The notes below the pieces were generated by a model, which was not told the DNA's origin, made no database searches, and worked only from the letters and a program-made list of their open reading frames with translations. A program made the position numbers and the translations under genes. Of a stretch of 7,590 bases of DNA, positions 1 to 5,577 are shown piece by piece (position 1 is the stretch's first letter; each line of letters opens with the position of its first letter). Origin of the DNA: Alphaproteobacteria bacterium (GTDB lineage Bacteria; Pseudomonadota; Alphaproteobacteria; RS24); the NCBI GenBank assembly GCA_022428185.1, contig JAKMCZ010000138.1, forward strand, positions 1 to 7,590, given 5' to 3'.

Positions 1-833
1 GCCAAAAAGGCAAGCCGTTCGAACAAATGCACGTCCTGCTCGTTTTTGATGAGCGCCCCGTGCAGCGGCTGAATCATCTTACCCGCATCTTGCTCGCGCA
101 GTGTTTCAGGGTCAATATCCTCATTCATCAGCAGCTTCAGCCAATCCAGCAATTCAGATGTTGATGGCTTCTTCTTCAAGCCCGGCACATCGCGCACTTC
201 GTAAAAAGAGCTGAGCGCGCTTTTCACCAAACGGTCTTTAATGTCGGGATAATGCACATTGATGATTTGGCTCATCGTGTCGGCATCGGGGAATGAAATA
301 TAGTGGAAGAAGCAACGGCGCAAAAATGCGTCAGGCAATTCTTTCTCATTATTTGAGGTGATGATAACCAATGGGCGCTGCGCGGCCTTAATGGTTTCGC
401 CGGTCTCGTAAACATAAAATTCCATGCGGTCGAGCTCTTGCAGCAAGTCGTTTGGAAATTCGATATCGGCTTTATCAATCTCGTCAATCAGCAGCACGAC
501 GCGCTCTTCATGCGCGAAGGCTTCCCACAGCTTGCCTTTATTGATGTAGTTTTTCACGTCTTTGACGCGCTCATCGCCCAACTGGCTGTCGCGCAAACGG
601 GTGATGGCATCATATTCATAAAGCCCCTGTTGCGCTTTGGTGGTCGATTTAATGTGCCACGTAATCAGCGGCATGTTCAGCGCTTTCGACACTTCCTCGG
701 CCAGCACGGTTTTGCCGGTGCCGGGCTCGCCCTTAATCAGCAATGGACGCTCCAGCGTCAACGCGGCGTTTACGGCAATGCGTAAATCTTCCGTGGCAAT
801 ATAATTCTCGGTTCCCTGAAATTTCTCGGTCAT
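1..833 (-). CDS. MoxR-family AAA+ ATPase, 3' end cut by the window edge
   Basis: The minus strand reads as one open frame of 277 codons from ATG at 833-831 to the left edge with no stop. Visible AAA+ elements are Walker A GEPGTGKT (residues 35-42), Walker B LLIDEID (114-120), a sensor-1 region ITSNNE (158-163), an arginine-finger-like LRRC (171-174) and a sensor-2-like segment KKPSTSELLDWLK (221-233). This set and the length, already near the roughly 280-residue family size, fit the MoxR group (COG0714). These cytosolic ATPases are thought to act as chaperones that mature or insert cofactors into partner complexes. In proteobacteria this type often sits beside a VWA-domain (CoxE-like) gene; that partner would lie left of base 1 and is not seen. 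The start is supported by AGGAAG five bases upstream (complement of 838-843). The gene is divergent from dksA. The family call is firm; the substrate is unknown. Confidence 0.93.
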   Translation of the reverse strand, partial: MTEKFQGTENYIATEDLRIAVNAALTLERPLLIKGEPGTGKTVLAEEVSKALNMPLITWHIKSTTKAQQGLYEYDAITRLRDSQLGDERVKDVKNYINKGKLWEAFAHEERVVLLIDEIDKADIEFPNDLLQELDRMEFYVYETGETIKAAQRPLVIITSNNEKELPDAFLRRCFFHYISFPDADTMSQIINVHYPDIKDRLVKSALSSFYEVRDVPGLKKKPSTSELLDWLKLLMNEDIDPETLREQDAGKMIQPLHGALIKNEQDVHLFERLAFL

Positions 834-971
834 GAATCTTCCTATTTCTTAGCCAATTTTGGCCTGACAGCAGAACGCCCCTCATAGAGGGTCACATATG
901 GCGGCAGAGATTAAGGGCAAGGTGTTGGCTGCGCAACCCCATATTGCCTGTGAAGATTGAGTTATCGCCGC

Positions 972-1000
972 TTGATTTAACGCGGCAGATTGAATATAGA
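972..1000 (+). promoter_or_regulatory. candidate sigma70-type promoter for dksA
   Basis: TTGATT (972-977) and TATAGA (995-1000) are separated by 17 bases. The -35 box matches the consensus TTGACA at four of six positions and the -10 box matches TATAAT at four of six. Initiation would fall near 1007, leaving a leader of roughly 48 bases before the preferred dksA start. If right, this rules out the longer in-frame start at TTG 944. The match is moderate and rests on sequence inspection only. The rest of the 834-1054 spacer must also hold the leftward promoter for the MoxR gene, but I found no convincing one. It contains two short inverted repeats, GCCAA/TTGGC (852-863) and CCCTC-ATA-GAGGG (879-891), of unknown role. 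Confidence 0.33.
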
Positions 1001-1007
1001 AATTGCG

Positions 1008-1023
1008 CTTGCCAAATGGCAGG
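1008..1023 (+). other. stem-loop at the inferred 5' end of the dksA mRNA
   Basis: CTTGCC (1008-1013) can pair with GGCAGG (1018-1023) around an AAAT loop, giving six pairs, one of them G-U. It begins one base after the initiation point inferred from the candidate promoter at 972-1000. A stem there could protect the 5' end of the message. The pairing is seen directly; its biological role and the position relative to the transcript start are inferred. Confidence 0.3.
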
Positions 1024-1042
1024 GCGTGAAATGAAAACTTTG

Positions 1043-1049
1043 AAAGAGG
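1043..1049 (+). promoter_or_regulatory. ribosome binding site deciding the dksA start
   Basis: AAAGAGG ends five bases before ATG 1055, the best Shine-Dalgarno placement among the in-frame starts (TTG 944, ATG 1016, ATG 1031, ATG 1055). ATG 1031 has only a weaker AGGG at 1021-1024. This supports the 138-residue protein over the 146-residue and longer versions. Confidence 0.6.
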
Positions 1050-1054
1050 CTCAG

Positions 1055-1471
1055 ATGGCGACCCGGCTACCAAAGAATTATACGCCCAGCGACAAAGAAC
1101 CGTTTATGAACGCCAAGCAGCGCGAATATTTTCGTCGCAAGCTGCTTGATTGGAAAGAAGATATTGTCAAAGGCACCAGAGAAACGGTTATCGGTCTGCA
1201 AAATGAAAGCGTGCAACACCCTGATGACGTTGATCGCGCCAATTCGGAAGCCGAAAAGCAGCTCGAATTGCGCACCCGCGACCGTCACCGCAAATTGATT
1301 AATAAAATCGATCAAGCGCTCAGGCGCATTGAAGACAAGACTTATGGCTATTGCGAAGAAAGCGGTGAGCCGATTAGTTTGAAGCGGCTTGACGCGCGCC
1401 CGATTGCCACTTTGGGTCTGGAAGCGCAAGAGCGACACGAGAAACGCGAGCGGGTTTATCGCGACGACTGA
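1055..1471 (+). CDS. dksA: RNA polymerase-binding transcription factor DksA, zinc-finger-degenerate alphaproteobacterial type
   Basis: DksA binds the RNA polymerase secondary channel and, with ppGpp, resets promoter choice during starvation. The 138-residue product has the family layout. An N-terminal helical part leads into a coiled coil whose tip keeps the DxxDRA pattern (D57 and D60, within PDDVDRA at 56-62), the residues that reach the polymerase active site in E. coli DksA. A charged second helix containing LRTRDRHRKL (72-81) follows, and then the globular C-terminal domain YGYCEESGEPI...RLDARPIATL. Of the four zinc-ligand positions only C100 is cysteine; the others are S103, G121 and A124, so classical zinc binding is unlikely. 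This agrees with single-cysteine DksA proteins known in Rhodobacter and relatives. The start at 1055 is chosen for its ribosome binding site and because MATRLPKNYTPSDKEPFMN resembles the usual alphaproteobacterial N terminus. No intrinsic terminator follows, so read-through toward recA is possible. Confidence 0.95.
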   Translation: MATRLPKNYTPSDKEPFMNAKQREYFRRKLLDWKEDIVKGTRETVIGLQNESVQHPDDVDRANSEAEKQLELRTRDRHRKLINKIDQALRRIEDKTYGYCEESGEPISLKRLDARPIATLGLEAQERHEKRERVYRDD

Positions 1472-1542
1472 TTCTCTCATTGCACGGCTTTTTCGACCGC
1501 TGTCGCGACTTATTCACAGTCCAAAAATATTCGATTACTCAA

Positions 1543-1554
1543 CCATTTCAATGG
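1543..1554. repeat. small inverted repeat CCATT-TC-AATGG upstream of recA
   Basis: CCATT (1543-1547) and AATGG (1550-1554) form perfect five-base arms around two bases. The repeat lies just upstream of the recA promoter. The same words recur in the opposite order at 1595-1605. It could be a protein-binding site or chance in an A/T-rich spacer. Confidence 0.4.
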
Positions 1555-1567
1555 CTTAATTTTGTTC

Positions 1568-1597
1568 TGGACAAATAGAACAAAATAAGAACATAAT
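1568..1597 (+). promoter_or_regulatory. probable recA sigma70-type promoter
   Basis: TGGACA (1568-1573) and CATAAT (1592-1597) each match the consensus at five of six positions and are 18 bases apart. Initiation would be near 1604, about 40 bases before the recA start codon. The SOS box at 1578-1592 fills most of the spacer and touches the -10 box, the arrangement expected if LexA blocks polymerase binding. An alternative -35 is TTGTTC at 1562-1567, but it has no good -10 partner at 17 bases. Confidence 0.6.
1578..1592. promoter_or_regulatory. LexA/SOS box of the alphaproteobacterial type controlling recA
   Basis: GAAC (1578-1581), seven bases, GAAC (1589-1592) is an exact match to the alphaproteobacterial LexA operator GTTC-N7-GTTC read on the minus strand. 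It sits 53 bases upstream of the recA start and inside the promoter spacer. DNA damage should relieve LexA repression here and raise RecA levels. A third half-site, GTTC at 1564-1567, faces it as an inverted element. Confidence 0.85.
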
Positions 1598-1605
1598 GGT
1601 CCATT
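1595..1605. repeat. inverted repeat AATGG-T-CCATT at the recA -10/start region
   Basis: AATGG (1595-1599) and CCATT (1601-1605) form an odd-length perfect palindrome that overlaps the last three bases of the inferred -10 box and reaches the inferred transcription start. It uses the same five-base word as the repeat at 1543-1554, in reversed order. A role as a second operator is only a suggestion. Confidence 0.4.
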
Positions 1606-1621
1606 GCTCGCATAAGTGAGC
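1606..1621 (+). other. stem-loop at the inferred 5' end of the recA mRNA
   Basis: GCTCGC (1606-1611) can pair with GTGAGC (1616-1621) around an ATAA loop, giving six pairs with one G-U. It starts two bases after the inferred initiation point and ends 11 bases before the ribosome binding site GGAGGA (1633-1638). It is not followed by a T-run, so it is not a terminator. A role in message stability is possible but unproven. Confidence 0.35.
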
Positions 1622-1644
1622 TATGAAATAACGGAGGAGACGTA

Positions 1645-2745
1645 ATGGCTGAAGTGGTGAACCTCATGGAAAAGAGTGAAGAGAAAAAGAAGGCGCTGGA
1701 GGCAGCTCTTTCGCAAATCGAGAAGAATTACGGCAAAGGCTCGGTGATGAAGCTGGGCGATCCGGAAAATATCGTTGAGATTGAATCGATCTCAACCGGT
1801 TCGTTGGGGCTTGATGTTGCGCTGGGTATTGGCGGTCTGCCAAAAGGTCGGGTTATCGAAATTTACGGGCCGGAAAGCTCGGGCAAAACCACGTTGGCGC
1901 TGCATACGGTTGCCGAAGCTCAAAAAACCGGCGGCATTTGTGGCTTTATCGACGCCGAACACGCGCTAGACCCGACTTATGCCAATAAGCTGGGTGTCAA
2001 TATTGAGGATTTGCTGATTTCGCAGCCCGATAATGGCGAGCAAGCGCTGGAAATCGCCGACACATTGGTGCGCTCCGGCGCGGTTGATGTGCTGGTTGTT
2101 GACTCGGTGGCGGCTCTGACACCGCGCGCTGAGCTGGAAGGCGATATGGGCGACAGTCTGCCCGGTTTGCAAGCCCGTTTGATGAGCCAAGCGCTGAGAA
2201 AGCTGACCGGCTCGATTGCGCGTTCCAATACAATGGTAATTTTCATCAATCAGATTCGGATGAAAATCGGCGTGATGTTCGGTTCGCCCGAAACCACGAC
2301 CGGCGGTAATGCACTGAAATTTTATTCATCGTGCCGTCTGGATATTCGCCGCATTGGCGCGATTAAAGACCGTGACGAAGTCATCGGTAATCTGACCCGC
2401 GTCAAAGTGGTGAAGAATAAAGTTGCACCGCCTTTCCGTGTTGTTGAGTTTGATATTCTTTACGGCGAAGGCATTTCAAAAATGGGTGAGTTGATTGACC
2501 TCGGCGTCAAAGCCGGTGTGGTTGAGAAATCGGGTAGCTGGTATAGCTATGGCCCGCAGCGCGTTGGGCAGGGTAAGGAAAACACCCGTAAATTCCTCCT
2601 CGAAAATCCCGATATCGCAGCCGAGATTGAAGAAAAAATTCGCGCCGATGCCGGTCTGGTTGACATTGAAGAGTTGACCAAGGATGAAGCCGAAATGGCT
2701 GAGGGGCAAGACGATGAACCACCAATGGAAGAAGTAGCGGGCTAA
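1645..2745 (+). CDS. recA: Recombinase RecA
   Basis: RecA forms ATP-dependent filaments on single-stranded DNA, drives homologous strand exchange, and as an activated filament triggers LexA self-cleavage. The 366-residue product is full length, slightly longer than the 353 residues of E. coli RecA. Landmarks are Walker A GPESSGKT (75-82), the catalytic glutamate in DAEHALDP (E105), Walker B VLVVDS (149-154), DNA-binding loop 1 around EGDMGD (165-170), loop 2 in GVMFGSPETTTGGNALKFY (209-227), and an acidic C-terminal tail. S214 in loop 2, where E. coli has N, is common in alphaproteobacteria. The start has a strong GGAGGA six bases upstream. The gene has its own SOS-controlled promoter, separate from dksA, and an intrinsic terminator after the stop. 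Cysteine in FYSSCRLD (C230) is slightly unusual, since valine is common there; otherwise the protein looks normal. Confidence 0.99.
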   Translation: MAEVVNLMEKSEEKKKALEAALSQIEKNYGKGSVMKLGDPENIVEIESISTGSLGLDVALGIGGLPKGRVIEIYGPESSGKTTLALHTVAEAQKTGGICGFIDAEHALDPTYANKLGVNIEDLLISQPDNGEQALEIADTLVRSGAVDVLVVDSVAALTPRAELEGDMGDSLPGLQARLMSQALRKLTGSIARSNTMVIFINQIRMKIGVMFGSPETTTGGNALKFYSSCRLDIRRIGAIKDRDEVIGNLTRVKVVKNKVAPPFRVVEFDILYGEGISKMGELIDLGVKAGVVEKSGSWYSYGPQRVGQGKENTRKFLLENPDIAAEIEEKIRADAGLVDIEELTKDEAEMAEGQDDEPPMEEVAG

Positions 2746-2766
2746 TCCGCTGCCTCGACTGGACAG

Positions 2767-2801
2767 AAAAGACCCGGCGCGCGCGTTCGGGTCTTTTTTT
2801 T
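2767..2801 (+). terminator. intrinsic terminator after recA
   Basis: GACCCG (2771-2776) pairs with CGGGTC (2788-2793), extended by AAAA (2767-2770) against TTTT (2794-2797), around an 11-base G/C-rich loop. A run of eight T (2794-2801) follows. It begins 21 bases after the recA stop and should largely separate recA from alaS transcription. The A-run on the left also allows weak function on the minus strand, but nothing converges from that side. Confidence 0.9.
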
Positions 2802-2866
2802 GTTTATCGGACTTGATGTTGGGCTTTTCGGCAGGGCAATTTGTCATGCGCTTGTGCTTGTCGCCC

Positions 2867-2879
2867 CCGCTCGGAGCGG
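2867..2879 (+). other. short G/C palindrome in the alaS leader
   Basis: CCGCTC (2867-2872), G, GAGCGG (2874-2879) is a perfect odd palindrome; as RNA it would fold with five pairs and a CGG loop. It ends 18 bases before the GAGG ribosome binding site of alaS (2898-2901). I could not find a convincing alaS promoter in 2802-2866; the weak possibility TTGATG at 2813-2818 lacks a good -10. The role is unknown and could be an operator or a leader hairpin. Confidence 0.35.
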
Positions 2880-2906
2880 TTACAACAAAGCAAGAGTGAG
2901 GTAAGC

Positions 2907-5567
2907 ATGTCGACTGGCTTGGCGGATGTCCGCACTGCATTTCTGGATTTTTTCGGTGATCGGGAGCATGATCTTGTCGCCTCGAGCCCGCTTGTGCCGC
3001 TTAATGACCCGACCCTGCTGTTTACCAATGCCGGTATGGTGCCGTTTAAAAATTATTTTACCGGTCAAGAAACACCGCCCTACCAACGCGCAGCGTCCTC
3101 CCAAAAATGCGTCCGCGCTGGCGGCAAGCATAATGACCTCGATAATGTCGGCTACACGGCGCGCCATCACACTTTCTTTGAAATGTTGGGCAATTTTTCG
3201 TTTGGCGATTACTTCAAAGAAGAAGCGATTGATTATGCATGGACGTTCCTGACCAAAGAGCTTGATATCCCGTCCGATAAATTACTGGCGACGGTTTATG
3301 CCGAAGATGAAGAAGCATTTGGTTTGTGGCAAAAGATTGCCGGACTGCCGGAAGAGAGAATAATCCGCATTGCGACCAGCGATAATTTTTGGTCGATGGG
3401 CGATACCGGCCCTTGCGGCCCGTGCTCTGAAATCTTTTTCGACCATGGTGAGAGTATTGCCGGTGGTCCACCCGGCAGCCCCGATGAAGATGGTGACCGC
3501 TTTATCGAAATTTGGAATCTGGTGTTTATGCAATTTGAGCAGCAGGCGGACGGCACCCGTATTGATTTACCTAAGCCCAGCATCGACACCGGTATGGGGC
3601 TGGAGCGCATTGGCGCATTGCTGCAAGGCAAACACGATAATTACGACACCGACCTGATTTATCATCTGATAGAGGCCTCGGCCGACCACTCAAATATGTC
3701 GATTGACGGCGCACATAGTGTCAGCCACCGCGTCATTGCCGACCATTTGCGCTCATCGGCCTTTCTGATTGCCGATGGCGTGCTGCCGTCGAATGAAGGG
3801 CGGGGCTATGTTTTGCGCCGTATCATGCGCCGCGCCATGCGCCATGCGCATATGCTGGGCACGAAAGAGCCGCTTTTGTGGCAGCTTGTGCCGGCGTTGA
3901 AAACGCAAATGGCGGCGGCTTATCCGGAATTGGAACGGGCCGGTGCGTTGATTGTCGAGACTTTGAAACATGAAGAAGAACGCTTCCGTGATATGCTGGG
4001 ACGCGGGCTGAAACTGCTTGATGAAGAGGTCGGCAATCTGTCGGGCGATACATTGTCGGGTGATGTCGCGTTCAAGCTTTATGACACTTACGGCTTTCCG
4101 CTTGACTTAACCCAGGACGCTTTGCGCGAGCGCGACCTGTCTGTCGATACGGACGGGTTTGACGCGGCGATGGAAAAGCAGCGTGCCGAAGCGCGCGCCA
4201 ATTGGACAGGCTCGGGGCAGGAAGAAACCGAAGCCGTGTGGTTTGACTTGCGCAATCAGTTCGGCGCGACCGAGTTTGTCGGCTATCAGTCATTCGCCGC
4301 CGACGGGCAAGTGCTGGCGATTGTTAAAGACGGTAAGCCGGTTGAGGCGGCAAGTGCAGGCGATGAGGTCGCCATCATGCTCAACCAAACCCCGTTTTAC
4401 GCTGAAAGCGGCGGGCAGGTGGGCGATAGCGGTCATATATCCGACGAGCATGGTCTCGCGATTGAGGTTTCCGATGCGCAAAAGCGGCTCGGCGATGTGC
4501 ATGTTCTTATCGGTAAGCTGAATTCGGGTGAGCTGCAAACCGGCGCAACCGTGCATCAGGAAATTGACAATCAACGCCGCGACGCAATTCGCGCCAATCA
4601 TTCAGCCACCCATTTGCTGCACGAGGCGTTGCGCCAAGTGTTGGGCGCGCATGTCACGCAAAAAGGGTCACTGGTGAACGAACATCATCTGCGCTTTGAT
4701 TTTTCGCATCCGCGCGGCATGAACGACAATGAAATCGATGCGGTCGAGCGGATGGTCAATGGTATTATTCGCCAAAACGAAGAAGTCGCGACGCGCTTAA
4801 TGACGCCCGATGAGGCCATTGAAGCGGGCGCGCTGGCGCTGTTTGGTGAAAAATACGGCGACGAGGTGCGCGTGCTTTCTATGGGGGTCGGGCGCGATGA
4901 TGAGGTGTCCAGTGCCTATTCGGTAGAATTGTGCGGCGGCACGCATGTCGAGCGCTTGGGTGATATCGGATTGTTGAAAATTTCTCACGAGGGCGCGGTG
5001 GCGTCCGGCGTGCGCCGTATTGAGGCGCGCACAGGCGCGGGCGCATTGGCGCAAATCGCGGCGCATGAACATGTGTTGCACGAGGCAACAGGCGTGTTGA
5101 AGGTCGCTGTTGAAGATTTGCCGGCGCGCATCAGCAAGCTGGTTGATGAGAGAAAATCGCTCGACCGCGAATTGGAAGAAGCCAAAAAGAAATTGGCGCT
5201 GGCTGGCGCATCAGGCCAAGCAGCCGGTGGTGATGACCCGATAAGCGAGGTCAATGGCACAAAGTTTATGGCGCGCTGTCTTGATGGGCTTCCGGCCAAG
5301 CAATTGCGCGGTCTGGTCGATGACGGCAAAAAACAAATCGGCAGTGGTGTGGTGGTATTTATCGGGATTGACGATGACAAGGTAGGCATCGCCATTGGCG
5401 TGACCGATGATTTGACCGATAAATTTGACGCTGTCGAATTGGTGCAAGCGGGTTCGGCGGCATTGGGCGGCAAAGGCGGCGGTGGCCGCCCCGATATGGC
5501 GCAAGCCGGTGGCACCGATACGGGCGCTGCTCAAGCCGCCATCGCGGCTGTTGAAAAGCTGCTCTAA
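2907..5567 (+). CDS. alaS: Alanyl-tRNA synthetase (AlaRS)
   Basis: This cytosolic class II synthetase attaches alanine to tRNA-Ala and hydrolyses mischarged Ser- and Gly-tRNA-Ala. The 886-residue product has all domains. The catalytic core shows the class II motif 2 region RHHTFFEMLGNFSFGDYFK (86-104) and motif 3 GMGLERI (229-235). A tRNA-recognition helical domain follows. The editing domain has HSATH (565-569) and CGGTH (676-680), supplying the metal-binding H565, H569, C676 and H680. A helical linker containing a charged coiled coil (about 742-765) leads to the C-Ala domain ending in GGGGRPDMAQAGG (857-869). The ATG at 2907 is chosen because MSTGLADVRTAFLDFF matches the normal N terminus and GAGG (2898-2901) lies five bases upstream. 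A longer in-frame frame from TTG 2841 adds 22 residues without family resemblance. The stop lies six bases from that of convergent icd. Confidence 0.99.
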   Translation: MSTGLADVRTAFLDFFGDREHDLVASSPLVPLNDPTLLFTNAGMVPFKNYFTGQETPPYQRAASSQKCVRAGGKHNDLDNVGYTARHHTFFEMLGNFSFGDYFKEEAIDYAWTFLTKELDIPSDKLLATVYAEDEEAFGLWQKIAGLPEERIIRIATSDNFWSMGDTGPCGPCSEIFFDHGESIAGGPPGSPDEDGDRFIEIWNLVFMQFEQQADGTRIDLPKPSIDTGMGLERIGALLQGKHDNYDTDLIYHLIEASADHSNMSIDGAHSVSHRVIADHLRSSAFLIADGVLPSNEGRGYVLRRIMRRAMRHAHMLGTKEPLLWQLVPALKTQMAAAYPELERAGALIVETLKHEEERFRDMLGRGLKLLDEEVGNLSGDTLSGDVAFKLYDTYGFPLDLTQDALRERDLSVDTDGFDAAMEKQRAEARANWTGSGQEETEAVWFDLRNQFGATEFVGYQSFAADGQVLAIVKDGKPVEAASAGDEVAIMLNQTPFYAESGGQVGDSGHISDEHGLAIEVSDAQKRLGDVHVLIGKLNSGELQTGATVHQEIDNQRRDAIRANHSATHLLHEALRQVLGAHVTQKGSLVNEHHLRFDFSHPRGMNDNEIDAVERMVNGIIRQNEEVATRLMTPDEAIEAGALALFGEKYGDEVRVLSMGVGRDDEVSSAYSVELCGGTHVERLGDIGLLKISHEGAVASGVRRIEARTGAGALAQIAAHEHVLHEATGVLKVAVEDLPARISKLVDERKSLDRELEEAKKKLALAGASGQAAGGDDPISEVNGTKFMARCLDGLPAKQLRGLVDDGKKQIGSGVVVFIGIDDDKVGIAIGVTDDLTDKFDAVELVQAGSAALGGKGGGGRPDMAQAGGTDTGAAQAAIAAVEKLL

Positions 5568-5577
5568 AGCGATTTAG
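5564..5577. other. inverted repeat containing both alaS and icd stop codons
   Basis: CTAAA (5564-5568), GCGA, TTTAG (5573-5577) is an inverted repeat whose left arm holds the alaS TAA (5565-5567) and whose right arm holds the icd TAA (complement of 5574-5576). As RNA it is a weak five-pair stem with a GNRA-type loop. No T-run follows on either strand, so I do not call it a terminator. Neither gene has another visible terminator within the window. Confidence 0.4.

Noticed and set aside
438..785. 115-residue open frame on the plus strand
   Set aside because: It lies wholly antisense to the MoxR ATPase, whose frame carries clear AAA+ motifs; the plus frame shows no family resemblance.
879..891. 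CCCTC-ATA-GAGGG as a terminator
   Set aside because: No T-run follows on either strand, and it lies between divergent genes where no transcript should end.
944..1054. 37-residue N-terminal extension of DksA from TTG 944
   Set aside because: It is in frame but unlike DksA N termini, lacks a good ribosome binding site and overlaps the likely promoter and leader stem-loop.
1067..1480. 137-residue minus-strand frame across dksA
   Set aside because: It mirrors the dksA reading frame and has no recognisable domain; a shadow of the real gene.
2841..2906. 22-residue N-terminal extension of AlaRS from TTG 2841
   Set aside because: The extension is cysteine- and arginine-rich without family similarity, and ATG 2907 has the standard N terminus and ribosome binding site.
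2476..2940. 154-residue minus-strand frame over the recA end and the alaS leader
   Set aside because: It reads through the recA terminator and antisense to the conserved RecA C terminus, with no motif or convincing start signal.
4985..5515. 176-residue minus-strand frame inside alaS
   Set aside because: Ser/Pro/Ala-rich low-complexity translation, typical of the antisense of a G/C-biased gene; alaS domains are intact on the plus strand.
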